Origin: Shinella zoogloeoides
Lineage (GTDB): Bacteria; Pseudomonadota; Alphaproteobacteria; Rhizobiales; Rhizobiaceae
NCBI RefSeq assembly: GCF_022682305.1
Contig: NZ_CP093528.1
Span: forward strand, 943,501-1,007,500
Reading direction: 5' to 3'
Length of the DNA stretch: 64,000 nucleotides
Shown here: positions 17,867 through 27,600 of the stretch, in pieces
Numbering within the stretch: the first letter of the stretch is position 1
Layout of the letters: each line of letters opens with the position of its first letter
Made by a program: the position numbers and the translations under genes
Notes under the pieces: model-generated
The model's input: the letters and a program-made list of their open reading frames with translations, nothing else
What the model was told of the DNA's origin: nothing
Database searches by the model: none

Positions 17867-18661
17867 TCACCCCAGCAGCCACTCATGCTCCTTCGCATTG
17901 TGGAATTTCCACACCCGCTTCGGCCCGGCCATCACATTGAGATAATAGAGATCGTAGCCGTGGATGGTCGCGCAGGGGTGATACCCCTTCGGCACCAGCG
18001 TCACGTCGCCGTCCTCCACCGCCATTGCCTCGTCCAGCGAGCGGTCGTCCGTATAGACGCGCTGGAAGGCAAAGCCCTGGGGCGGGTTGAGTCGGTGGTA
18101 ATAGGTCTCTTCCAGCAGGCTTTCGTTGGGCAGGTCGTCCCGGTCGTGCTTGTGCGAGGGATAGGACGACGTGTTGCCGCTTGGGGTGATTACCTCCACC
18201 ACGAGCAGGGAATGGGCCGAATTGTCGTCCTCCGGCATGATGTTGTGCACGTGACGGACATTAGAACCCTTGCCGCGTGAAAGCTTTGGATGGGTGCCCG
18301 GCGGAATGGCTTTCGCCCTATAATCGCCGCCGCCCGGGGCCGAGCAGACGGCAAGCTCCAGATCGGTTTCCGCCGTCACCGACCAGTTGGCATCGGCCGG
18401 AACATAGAGCGCGTGCGGCGCGCCCTCGAAGGGCGTCATGCGCTCGCCGAGGACGCCGAAATCCTCACCGCCCGCCGTCGCCTTGCCCTTGCCGGAAATC
18501 CACACGAGGCAGACTTCGCGGCTTCCGGTCTCCGCCGCGACGATCTCGCCGGGCTTCATGCGGTGCAGGTCGAAGCCGACATAGGTCCAGCCGGCGCTTT
18601 CCGGCGTCACATGACTGACGCGGCCGTGCCTGCCTTCGGGTTTGACGAGGAGCTTCGGCAT
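17867..18661 (-). CDS. iolB: 5-deoxy-glucuronate isomerase
   Basis: This 264-residue cupin-like enzyme isomerises 5-deoxy-D-glucuronate to 2-deoxy-5-keto-D-gluconate in myo-inositol catabolism. Metal-binding histidines are visible in SYPSHKHDRDD and in PKGYHPCATIHGYDLYYLNVMAG, both characteristic of IolB. ATG 18661 follows AGGAGAAACCC. It is the last gene of the iolCDEB operon, 9 bp after iolE. Confidence 0.95.
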   Translation of the reverse strand: MPKLLVKPEGRHGRVSHVTPESAGWTYVGFDLHRMKPGEIVAAETGSREVCLVWISGKGKATAGGEDFGVLGERMTPFEGAPHALYVPADANWSVTAETDLELAVCSAPGGGDYRAKAIPPGTHPKLSRGKGSNVRHVHNIMPEDDNSAHSLLVVEVITPSGNTSSYPSHKHDRDDLPNESLLEETYYHRLNPPQGFAFQRVYTDDRSLDEAMAVEDGDVTLVPKGYHPCATIHGYDLYYLNVMAGPKRVWKFHNAKEHEWLLG

Positions 18662-18670
18662 GGGTTTCTC

Positions 18671-19588
18671 CTATCCTTTCGCAAAGCCTTGCGTTTCGAC
18701 AGTATAGCCCGCCGCGGTCATCACGCGCATCAATTCGGCATGGCCGACCTCCGCCATCCTCTGAGGCGGGGCCTTGCGCGGATCCTGCTCGGCCTCCACG
18801 ACGAACCAGCCCTCGTAGCCGTAATCCGCGAAGCGCTGCACGATGGCGCCGAAATCCAGCGAGCCGTCGCCCGGCACGGTGAAGGCGCCGAGCGCCACGG
18901 CGTCGAGGAAGGATTGCCGGTTGCGGTCGAGCCCGTCGACCACGGAGCGGCGGATATCCTTCACATGCACATGGTTGATGCGGGCATGGTGATTGTCGAT
19001 GGCGCGCAGCACATCGCCGCCGGCAAAGGCGAGGTGTCCGGCATCGAGCAGCAGCGGAATGCCTTCGCCGGAGGCCCTCATGAAGGCGTCGAGTTCCGGC
19101 TCGGTCTCCACCACGGCAGCCATGTGATGGTGGTAGGAGAGGGGCATGCCCTGTTCTGCGCACCATTCGCCGAATTCCGTCAGCTTCCGGCCATAGGCCT
19201 TCATTTCATCGTCGGAAAGGCGCGGCTTGGTGGCGAGCGGCCGGGAACGGTCGCCCTGGATGGAACGGCCGACCTCGCCATAGACGATGCAGGGCGCATC
19301 GACGGCCTTGAACAGTTCGATCATCGGCGCGATGCGGTCCTTGTTGACGGCAAGCTCCTCGTCGACCAGCGTCCCGGAGAACCACCCGCCGCACAGCGTC
19401 ACGTCGGCCGCGCGCAGGATCGGCAGCATCTCCTCGGGGGTGCCCGGGAAACGGCGGCCCTGTTCCATGCCGGTGAAGCCGGCGCTGCGCGACTGGCGAA
19501 GGCACTCCTCGAGCGAGACGTCGTCGCTGAGTTCGGGAAGGTCGTCGTTCCACCAGGCGATGGGCGACATGCCGAGTTTGGCTTTCAT
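18671..19588 (-). CDS. iolE: Myo-inosose-2 dehydratase
   Basis: This 305-residue TIM-barrel enzyme removes water from 2-keto-myo-inositol. It has the xylose-isomerase-like fold with metal ligands at YGEVGRSIQG, LSYHHHMAAVVE, LLLDAGHLAFAGGD and NHVHVKDIR. The start ATGAAAGCC at 19588 follows GGAGACCCAG. It lies between iolD and iolB on the same strand. A long palindrome occupies the iolD-iolE gap. Confidence 0.95.
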   Translation of the reverse strand: MKAKLGMSPIAWWNDDLPELSDDVSLEECLRQSRSAGFTGMEQGRRFPGTPEEMLPILRAADVTLCGGWFSGTLVDEELAVNKDRIAPMIELFKAVDAPCIVYGEVGRSIQGDRSRPLATKPRLSDDEMKAYGRKLTEFGEWCAEQGMPLSYHHHMAAVVETEPELDAFMRASGEGIPLLLDAGHLAFAGGDVLRAIDNHHARINHVHVKDIRRSVVDGLDRNRQSFLDAVALGAFTVPGDGSLDFGAIVQRFADYGYEGWFVVEAEQDPRKAPPQRMAEVGHAELMRVMTAAGYTVETQGFAKG

Positions 19589-19638
19589 CTGGGTCTCCTT
19601 GGGAAGGCGCCGGCCTTCCGATAGATTGTTTCTCCTTT

Positions 19639-19687
19639 CCTCCTCTCCGTCATCCTCGGGACAAGCCCGAGGATGACGGAGAGGAGG
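19639..19687. repeat. Perfect 22-bp inverted repeat between iolD and iolE
   Basis: Two 22-bp arms, perfectly complementary, surround the five-base loop ACAAG. The core (CATCCTCGGG/CCCGAGGATG) resembles a dispersed rhizobial palindrome. It lies inside the operon, so the transcript would contain a very stable hairpin that could block 3' decay of iolCD mRNA or reduce downstream iolEB. Confidence 0.85.
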
Positions 19688-19702
19688 GGGCGTTGGCGAT
19701 CC

Positions 19703-21553
19703 CTAACCGAGGCTCTGCGCCGAGCGTGCCTTCACATAGGTCTCGCGCGCCTTGTTGACCTCGGCCCGCGGGCTGACCTCCGGCACGGCGACGTCCCACC
19801 AGTGGCCGCCCTCCTGCGTCGTCACCAGCGGGTCGGTGTCGATGACGATGACCGAGGTCCGGTCGTTGCCCTTGCTTTGCTGGATCGCCGTTTCGAGGTC
19901 CGCGATGGAGGAAACCTTGACGGCGACGGCTCCCATGCTCTCGGCGTGGGCGCGGAAATCGATATCCGGCATGGTCTCGATCATCGCGTCCTTGAGCAGG
20001 TTGTTGAAGTTCGCACCGCCGGTGCCCATCTGCAGGCGGTTGATGCAGCCGTAGCCGCGATTGTCGAGCACGACGACCGTCAGCTTCTTGCCGAGCATGA
20101 TCGAGGTCGAAAGCTCGGAATTCATCATCATGTAGGAGCCGTCGCCGACCATGACGACGACATCCGCCTCCGGCCGCGCCAGCTTGACGCCGAGCGCCCC
20201 GGCGATCTCGTAGCCCATGCAGGAGAAGCCGTATTCCATATGGTAGCCGCCCGGCTTCCGGGCCTGCCAGAGCTTGTGCAATTCGCCCGGAAGCCCGCCG
20301 GCCGCACAGACGAGCACGGAATTCTCCCCGCCGATCGTGCGCTGAACCGCGCCGATGACCTGTGCATCGGAGGGAAGGGCGGCATTGCTCGCGGCAGTCG
20401 CCCTGTTTGCCGCCGCTATCCACGCCTCCTTGCGGGCCTTCGCCGCAACCTCCACCGAAGCGGGGGCCTTCCAGCCACCAAGCGCCTCGGAAAGCAGCGT
20501 CAGCCCCTCGCGCGCATCGGCGACGAGCGGCTGGCTGTCATGTTTCGCCGCGTCGAAGAGGGCGGTGTTGAGGCCGATCATCTTCACGTTTTCATTCTTG
20601 AAGAGCGCCCAGGAGCCGGTCGTGAAATCCTGCATGCGCGTGCCGACGGCGAGGATGACGTCCGCCTCCTCGGCAAAGGCATTGGCGGCCGAGGTGCCGG
20701 TGACGCCGATGGACCCCATGCAGAGCGGATGGTCGTCCGGCAGCGCCGACTTGCCCGCCTGGGTGACGGCGACCGGAATGCCATGCAGGCCGGCAAAGGC
20801 CTTCAGCTCGGCGGTCGCCTGCGAATAGAGCACGCCGCCGCCGGCGATGATCAGCGGCTTTTCCGCCTTGCGCAGGGTCTCGATGGCGGCGGCCAGCTCA
20901 TCGCTGTCCGGGCGCGGACGGCGCTGCGTCCAGACCTTCTCCGCAAAGAGGCTCGCCGGATAGTCGTAGGCTTCCGCCTGTACATCCTGGCAGAGCGAGA
21001 GCGTCACCGGACCGCAATCGACGGGATCGGTCAGTACCTGCATGGCCCGCTTCAGCGCCGGGATGATCTGCTCGGGGCGGGTGATGCGGTCGAAATAGCG
21101 CGAGACGCAACGGAAGGCGTCGTTGACGGAAACGGTGCCGTCGCCGAAATCCTCGATCTGCTGGAGCACCGGGTCGGGAATGCGGTTGGCGAAGACGTCG
21201 CCGGGCAGGAACAGGACGGGCAGGCGGTTGACATGCGCGACGCCGGCCGCCGTCACCATGTTGAGCGCGCCGGGGCCGATGGAGGTCGTGCAGGCCATCA
21301 CGCGCTGGCGAAAACTCGCCTTGGCGAAGGCGACGGCGGCGTGGGCCATGCCCTGTTCGTTATGGGCGCGCAGCGTCGGCAGTGCCTCGCGCACTTGGTA
21401 GAGCGCTTCGCCCATGCCCGCGACGTTGCCATGGCCGAAAATGGCCCAGACACCGGCGAAGATCGGCATCTTCCTGCCGTCCACGACGGTCATCTGCGCC
21501 TTCAGGAAATGCGCGACGGCCTGCGCCATCGTCAGCCGGATCGTCTTGCCCAT
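19703..21553 (-). CDS. iolD: 3D-(3,5/4)-trihydroxycyclohexane-1,2-dione hydrolase
   Basis: This 616-residue thiamine diphosphate enzyme opens the ring of the diketo-inositol intermediate to 5-deoxy-glucuronate. It has the acetolactate synthase-like three-domain layout: GVWAIFGHGNVAGMGEAL at the N-terminus, a central FAD/nucleotide-like domain, and the ThDP/Mg site VVMVGDGSYMMMNSE with the following LDNRGYGCI. ATG 21553 follows GGGAGGAAGACG. It lies between iolC and iolE. Confidence 0.95.
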   Translation of the reverse strand: MGKTIRLTMAQAVAHFLKAQMTVVDGRKMPIFAGVWAIFGHGNVAGMGEALYQVREALPTLRAHNEQGMAHAAVAFAKASFRQRVMACTTSIGPGALNMVTAAGVAHVNRLPVLFLPGDVFANRIPDPVLQQIEDFGDGTVSVNDAFRCVSRYFDRITRPEQIIPALKRAMQVLTDPVDCGPVTLSLCQDVQAEAYDYPASLFAEKVWTQRRPRPDSDELAAAIETLRKAEKPLIIAGGGVLYSQATAELKAFAGLHGIPVAVTQAGKSALPDDHPLCMGSIGVTGTSAANAFAEEADVILAVGTRMQDFTTGSWALFKNENVKMIGLNTALFDAAKHDSQPLVADAREGLTLLSEALGGWKAPASVEVAAKARKEAWIAAANRATAASNAALPSDAQVIGAVQRTIGGENSVLVCAAGGLPGELHKLWQARKPGGYHMEYGFSCMGYEIAGALGVKLARPEADVVVMVGDGSYMMMNSELSTSIMLGKKLTVVVLDNRGYGCINRLQMGTGGANFNNLLKDAMIETMPDIDFRAHAESMGAVAVKVSSIADLETAIQQSKGNDRTSVIVIDTDPLVTTQEGGHWWDVAVPEVSPRAEVNKARETYVKARSAQSLG

Positions 21554-21577
21554 CGTCTTCCTCCCAAATGTCTTTCT

Positions 21578-23500
21578 TTAAAGCCCGCGCGTGCGCAGCC
21601 ACGCATCGGTGAGCGTGCGGAAACGGCCGGCCATGTCGACGATCGCCGCCTCGTCGTCCATCCTGCCGGCCATCCACGCCCGCGCCGCATCGGCGAAGAT
21701 CGTGCGGCCCACGGCAAAACCTTTGACAGCCGGAGCCACCTTCGTCGCTTCAAAAGCCCTGACCAGTTCCTCCGCCGGCGCTTCGAGGCCGAGCAGCACG
21801 ATACCACGGCAATAGGCATCGTTTTTCGCAATCACCGCCTCGATGTTCCGCCATGCCTCGGCGGAAGCCTGCGGCTCCAGCTTCCACCAGTCCGGCCTGA
21901 TGCCGAGGTCGTAAAGCTCCTGCAACGCCGTCGAGACCGTATCGTCCTTCAGCGGCCCGTTCTTGCCGGTGATGATCTCGACCAGCAGTTCGCGCCCGAC
22001 GCGGCGCGCGGCCTCGAAAAGTGTGCGCAGCTTCTCCTGCTGCTCCTGCTTGAGCGCGGCCGGATCATCGGGATGGTAGAAGCAAAGGCACTTGATGCAA
22101 TGGTCGAGCGGCCATTCCACGAGCTGCGAGCCGATATCCTGGCTGAACTCGAAGCGCAGCGGCTTGGAGCCGGGCAGCTCGACCGGCCGGCCGAGCCACG
22201 AGAAATTCTTGGTGGCGGCATCGAAGAAGGCCTCGCGGCCGAAGCGCTCGTCGATCAGCATGCCATAGCCCGGCCGCCCCTCGGCGACGCGCGCGGCCGC
22301 TTCTACAGTGAGGCGCTTGAACTGCGAAATCCGCTCATGCGGCACGCCGAGTTCGTCCGCGACGTCGACAAGCTGCATGCGGTGGTCGCAGGCGAGCGCC
22401 ATCAGCAGCGGAATGCCGCCCGCCTTGCGGTTCGTCGCCCAGTGAATGTGGTTGATCGCCTCGTCCTTGCGCAGCGCCCGGTGTTTGCTGCCGTTCTTCA
22501 GGAAGAATTGCAGCTCCTCCCAGCTCGGATATTCCGGCGAGCAGAGCAGGCGCGAGACGGCGAACGCGCCGCAGGCATTGGCCCAGGTGGCGGAGGTCGC
22601 GTGATCCTTGCCCGTCAGCCAGCCGCGCAGGAAGCCGGACATGAAGGCGTCGCCCGCGCCGAGCACATTATAGACCTCGATGGGAAAGCCCTGTCCGACC
22701 ACGCCGTCTTCCAGATCGTCGGAGATCGGCCCGTCATAGACGATGCAGCCCATCGCGCCGCGCTTGAGAACGATGGTGGCGGCGGAAACCGCGCGGATCG
22801 CCTTCAGCGAGGACAGCACGTCGTCCGCACCCGAGGCGATCATGATCTCCTCCTCGGTGCCGACGATGAGGTCGCAATCCGGCAGCACGGATTTCAGGAT
22901 GGCGGAGACACGGTCGGACTTTACATAGCGCTCGAAACCCTCGGCATGGCCGGCAAGGCCCCAGAGGTTCGGGCGATAGTCGATGTCGAAGATCACCTTG
23001 CCGCCGCTCTGCTTCGCGACACGGATCGCCTTGCGCTGCGCGGCCTCGGTGTTGGGGCGGGAGAAATGCGTGCCTGACACGAGCACGGCGCGCGAGGAGC
23101 GCACGAAGGTCTCGTCCACGTCGCTCTCGTCGAGCGCCATGTCGGCGCAGTCCGTGCGCACGAAGATCATCGGCGAGACGCCCTCGGATTCGATGGCGAG
23201 CAGCACGAGCGCCGTCAGCCGTTCCCTGTCGGTGCCGATTCCCTCGACATTCACGCCCTCGCGCGCCGATTGCTCGCGGATGAAGCGACCCATCTGTTCG
23301 TTGCCGACGCGCGTGATGAGCGCGGACTTCAGGCCGAGGCGCGCGGTGCCGATGGCGATATTGGCCGGGCAGCCACCGACGGACTTGGCGAAGGACGCCG
23401 TGTCTTCCAGGCGCGTGCCGAGCTGCTGGCCGTAAAGATCGACGGACGAACGGCCGATGGTGATGACGTCGAGCGTCTTCGTCTGTTCGTCATGGGGCAT
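21578..23500 (-). CDS. iolC: 5-dehydro-2-deoxygluconokinase fused to a DUF2090 aldolase-like domain
   Basis: This 640-residue fusion joins a PfkB-family kinase (about residues 1-330) to a C-terminal DUF2090 domain (about 340-640). The kinase phosphorylates 2-deoxy-5-keto-gluconate. Its PfkB signatures are GGCPANIAIGTARLG and the ATP-binding NVLGAGDAFMSGFLRGW. The DUF2090 part (ALACDHRMQLVDVADELG, then RGIVLLGLEAP) resembles class I aldolases and may cleave the product as IolJ does; this is inference. ATG 23500 follows GGGAGGAAGAC. It opens the iolCDEB operon and has an IolR-type site just upstream. Confidence 0.92.
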   Translation of the reverse strand: MPHDEQTKTLDVITIGRSSVDLYGQQLGTRLEDTASFAKSVGGCPANIAIGTARLGLKSALITRVGNEQMGRFIREQSAREGVNVEGIGTDRERLTALVLLAIESEGVSPMIFVRTDCADMALDESDVDETFVRSSRAVLVSGTHFSRPNTEAAQRKAIRVAKQSGGKVIFDIDYRPNLWGLAGHAEGFERYVKSDRVSAILKSVLPDCDLIVGTEEEIMIASGADDVLSSLKAIRAVSAATIVLKRGAMGCIVYDGPISDDLEDGVVGQGFPIEVYNVLGAGDAFMSGFLRGWLTGKDHATSATWANACGAFAVSRLLCSPEYPSWEELQFFLKNGSKHRALRKDEAINHIHWATNRKAGGIPLLMALACDHRMQLVDVADELGVPHERISQFKRLTVEAAARVAEGRPGYGMLIDERFGREAFFDAATKNFSWLGRPVELPGSKPLRFEFSQDIGSQLVEWPLDHCIKCLCFYHPDDPAALKQEQQEKLRTLFEAARRVGRELLVEIITGKNGPLKDDTVSTALQELYDLGIRPDWWKLEPQASAEAWRNIEAVIAKNDAYCRGIVLLGLEAPAEELVRAFEATKVAPAVKGFAVGRTIFADAARAWMAGRMDDEAAIVDMAGRFRTLTDAWLRTRGL

Positions 23501-23568
23501 GTCTTCCTCCCGGTCGTGTGGCGTCATGGCGGGAAAATGAAACATGAATTCCATTATTCTGTCAATTC

Positions 23569-23582
23569 GGAATATTCATTCC
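23569..23582. promoter_or_regulatory. Probable IolR operator upstream of iolC
   Basis: GGAATATTCATTCC fits the GGAA-N6-TTCC motif reported for IolR of Sinorhizobium meliloti. It lies 69 bp upstream of the iolC start and overlaps the stop codon of the regulator gene. The same motif with one mismatch lies upstream of the regulator gene itself. Confidence 0.65.
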
Positions 23583-24439
23583 GTTTTGGTTGTGCGCTTC
23601 AGGCTGCGGCGGCGCTCCGCTATGGCGACAGGCAGGGCCATGGCGAGCGCCATGGAGGCGGAGAGGGAGCGGAAGCCGGCGTAATCGGCCTCGGACACCT
23701 CGATCCAGTGGGTGGCGGTGGCGGCGAGGGGAGAGAAGACCGAATCGGTGATGGCGACGATCGGCACGCCCCGCCCGGCCAGTTCCTGCGCCTGCGCCAG
23801 GCTTTCGGCAGCATAGGGCGCGAAGCTGGCGGCGATCACGGCGTCCCTGTCCGTCGCGAATTGCGCGATCTCCGGGTCGATGCCGTTCGGCGAGGCGATG
23901 ATCTGGTGGCGGATGCCGAGCTTGCCGAAGGCATAGGCGATATGCGCGGTCAGCGGATAGGAGCGGCGCTTGGCCACGAGATAGATGGTCTCAGCGCGGG
24001 CAAGCAAGTCGACGGATCTGGAGAAGGCTTCACCGTCGATGGCGCTGGCGAGCCGTGCGACGGACTGGCTGGCGGCGGCCAGGAAGCCGGACAGCAACTC
24101 CGTATCGCTGTTGGCCGCCGGTCCCGCTTCCAGCGAAAGCAGGCGCTCCTCGTAGGAAAGCGTGCGATCCCGCAGCCGGGCGCGAAAAACGCTCTGCAGG
24201 TCGGAAAACCCCTCATAGCCGAGGTGATGGGCAAGACGCACCAGCGTGGAGGGCTGCACATCGGCCGCCGTCGCAATGCTCGCGGCGGTTCCGAAGGCCA
24301 TCTCGTCCGGGTTGGAGAGCGCATAGGCCGCGACCTGCGCCAGCCGTTTCGGCATCGTCTCCTTGCGCTCGATGATCACGCCGCGCAGGCTGTCGAAATC
24401 ACGGGGACCGCGCGCCGGGGCGGCTTCGCTGCTGCTCAT
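23576..24439 (-). CDS. iolR: MurR/RpiR family transcriptional regulator of inositol catabolism
   Basis: This 287-residue regulator has an N-terminal RpiR helix-turn-helix (about 20-95: AFGTAASIATAADVQPSTLVRLAHHLGYEGFSDLQ-type) and a C-terminal SIS sugar-phosphate-binding domain (about 125-260). It probably represses iol genes until an inositol-derived phosphate binds. The start at 24439 opens MSSSEAAPAR; the longer frame to 24565 runs through the promoter. It is co-directional with iolCDEB, 75 bp upstream of iolC. Two GGAA-N6-TTCC-type sites, one in front of each, suggest autoregulation and control of the operon. Confidence 0.9.
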   Translation of the reverse strand: MSSSEAAPARGPRDFDSLRGVIIERKETMPKRLAQVAAYALSNPDEMAFGTAASIATAADVQPSTLVRLAHHLGYEGFSDLQSVFRARLRDRTLSYEERLLSLEAGPAANSDTELLSGFLAAASQSVARLASAIDGEAFSRSVDLLARAETIYLVAKRRSYPLTAHIAYAFGKLGIRHQIIASPNGIDPEIAQFATDRDAVIAASFAPYAAESLAQAQELAGRGVPIVAITDSVFSPLAATATHWIEVSEADYAGFRSLSASMALAMALPVAIAERRRSLKRTTKTE

Positions 24440-24476
24440 GGACCTGTCCTCCCTGTTGCGGCCGATCTCGCGTGGC

Positions 24477-24490
24477 GAAATGAATATTCC
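24477..24490. promoter_or_regulatory. Probable IolR operator upstream of iolR
   Basis: Read on the minus strand this is GGAATATTCATTTC, one base different from the site at 23569-23582. It lies 38 bp upstream of the iolR start in the region shared with the divergent caspase-like gene. Confidence 0.5.
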
Positions 24491-24641
24491 AAATTTCAGG
24501 AAAAGATAGTTTCGGTTCCAGATCTTTCCTCCACGGGGCAGCGGGGAGGGTGGTGCGCTGACCAAAAAATCCGGCCGGTCCTACATTGAAACGCCCCATG
24601 CCATACGTAATACTCTCGGCAATAATGCCGGAGGGAAGGGC

Positions 24642-27600
24642 ATGTTCAAGCGAATGCAGAAACGTTGGGCGCCGGTCTTCTTCGTGTCTGTCGCTGTCGT
24701 CGTGTTCAATGCGGGCGCCGCTGAGGCGAAACGCGTTGCGCTGCTGATCGGCAACCAGAAATACGAAGAGACGGCCCAGCTCAATAATCCTGCGAACGAC
24801 GTGGAGCTGATGCGCGCCTCGTTCAAGGAGGCGGGTTTCGACAGCGTCAAGACCGTGTTCGATCTCGACCGCGGCGCCATGGTGCGGGCGCTGCGCGAGT
24901 TCGAGGACGAGGCGGTGGATGCGGAAATGGCGGTGGTCTACTATTCCGGCCACGCCATGGAGATGAACGGGATCAATTACCTCATCCCCGTCGATGCGGC
25001 GCTGAAGAGCGACCGCGACGTGGAGGACGAGAGCGTCGCCATCGACCGCGTGCAGCGCTCGCTGGAGGGCGCCAAGAAGCTGAAGCTCTTCATTCTCGAT
25101 GCCTGCCGCAACAATCCCTTCGCCCAGTCGATGACGCGCTCGATCGGCACCCGCGCCGTCGCGCGCGGCCTTGCCCGCGTCGAGCCGGAATCGGCCGATA
25201 CGCTGATCGCCTTCGCCTCCAAGGCCGGCACGGTGGCGCTGGACGGGGAGGGCAGGAACAGTCCCTTCGCCACCGCGCTCTCCAAATACCTCACCGAACC
25301 CGGCCTCGATGTGCGCATTGCGCTCGGCAAGGTGCGCGACGAGGTGGTGGAAGCCACCAACCGTGAGCAGGAGCCCTTCGTCTACGGTTCGCTCGGCGGC
25401 GCGCAGATCTTCCTGAACATCAAGGAAGTGAACATCAACATCACCAACAGCGGCAACACGCAGGAAGTCTCGCCGAACGGCCAGTCGGAAGCGGCGGCCG
25501 ACTGGCAGAACATCCGCGACCTCGCCGACGAGGACCTGATCAACGCCTTCATCGTCAAGCACGGCAAGGACCCGGTCTACAAGATGCTGGCGGAAAAGAA
25601 GCTCGCCAGCCTCAAGGAAGCCACGCAGAACGAGGGACAGGATGCGGCAAGCATCGCCTGGGAGGCCCTGAAGGAATCGACCGATGCCGCCGCCCTCCAG
25701 CGCTTCATCGAGCGCTATCCGGACAGCCGGCACCGCAGCGACGCCGAACACCTCATCGCCGCGCTGGAGCCGAAGAAGGGCCTCAGCGTCGATGTCGCCT
25801 CCAAGGAAACGGCCGCCTCGCGTGATTGCTTCCTGCTTGCCGGCGAACCGCAGTCGCTGCCCGGCTTCATGGGCGTCAATTTCCTGAAGATCGACGCCAA
25901 GCGGGCGCTCACCGCCTGCGCGCAGGCCGTCAACGAGAACCCCTCCGACGGCATGCTCGTGAACCTGCTCGGCCGCGCGCACGATGCCGACCGCAACTAT
26001 GTCGAAGCCCGCCGCACCTATGAGAAGGCGATCGAGCTGGGCAACATGTATGCGCTCACCAACCTCGCCTGGTTCTCGATCTATGGCACGGACAGTCCCG
26101 TCGACGTGGCGAAGGGCCTGTCGATGTTCGAGAAGGGCGCGATTGCCGGCAACTCCTATGCCCAGGCTTCGCTCGGCTGGATCTACCGCGAAGGCTATGG
26201 CGGCACGCGCCAGGACTATGACGAGGCGGTGAAGTGGTATCAGCAGTCGGCCAACCAGGGCTATGCCAATGCCATGGCGACGATGGGCTGGTTCCATCGC
26301 GAAGGCCTCGGCGTCTCGCAGGATTATGTCCAGTCGCTCGCCTGGTATCGCAAGGCGGCCGATGCGGGTGACGCCAACGCCATGTCCTCGCTCGGCTGGG
26401 CCTACCAGAATGGTCTCGGCACGCCGCAGAACTATGCCGAGGCCAAGGTCTGGTACGAGAAGGCCGCCAATATCGGCGATTCCTACTCCATGGCCTCGCT
26501 CGCCTGGCTCTATGACGTCGGCAACGGCGTGAAGCAGGATTATGTGGAAGCCCGCTACTGGTATGAAAAGGCCGCCAATGCCGGCAGCGCCTATGCCATG
26601 GGCAACCTCTCCCGCCTCTACGATCAGGGCCTCGGCACGCCGGCCGACGCGAAGGAGGCCGTCCGCTGGGCCGCCGCCAGCATCGAGAGCGGCGATCCCA
26701 ACAAGCTGAAGGAGCTGAAGGACACGCCCGGCAACTTCACCGTTGCCTTCCGTCAGGAAATGCAGAACCTCCTGCGCGAGCGCGGCTATTACAGCGGCGC
26801 GTCGGATGGCGAATTCGGTGCGGCGACGCTGGCGGCAATCGACAAGCTCGCCACCGGCCGCAACGATAGCGCGTCGCTGTCGACGACGACGACCACCACC
26901 GGCCAGTCCGCGGTCGTCCTCAGCGGTTCGGATGCCGAGCAATGCTACGAGCTTGCCGGAGAACCGAATGTGCGCCCGGGCTTCGTCGGCAAGCTCTTCG
27001 CGCAAATCGATTACGGTCGCGCGATTCCGGTTTGCGAAGCGGCGCTCGCCGCCAGCCCGTCGGACAATTCGATCCGCAACATGCTGGGCCGTGCCCATGA
27101 CGCCGCGCGCAATTATCCGAAGGCGCGCGAGAACTACCAGAAGGCTGCTGACGAGGGGAACCTCTACGCCCTGACGAACCTGGCCTGGTACTCGATCTAC
27201 GGCACGGACGGCGCGGCCGACATGGCCAAGGGCACCCGCATGTTCGAGCAGGCCGCCAATGCCGGCAACGCCTATGCCCAGGCCTCGCTCGCCTGGCTCT
27301 ACCGCGAAGGCTACAACGGCACGCGCAAGGACTATGGCGAAGCCTTCAAGTGGTACAGCAAGGCGGCCGAGCAGGGCTATGCCAATGCCCAGGCCAGCGT
27401 GGGCTGGCTCTACCGCGAGGGCCTCGGCACGGCGCGCGACTACAACCTCTCGCTCGACTGGTACAAGAAGGGCGCGGCAGGCGGCGATATCAACGCCATG
27501 TCCTCGGTCGGCTACGCCTATCAGTCCGGCCTCGGCGTCGCGGTCGATTACGCCGAGGCGCGCAAATGGTACGAGATGGCCGCCGCGCAGAACGATTACT

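Noticed and set aside
19673..23077. A 1134-codon open frame on the plus strand across iolD and iolC
   Set aside because: It is antisense to two well-conserved genes and has an arginine/alanine/glycine-rich composition typical of GC-rich shadow frames.
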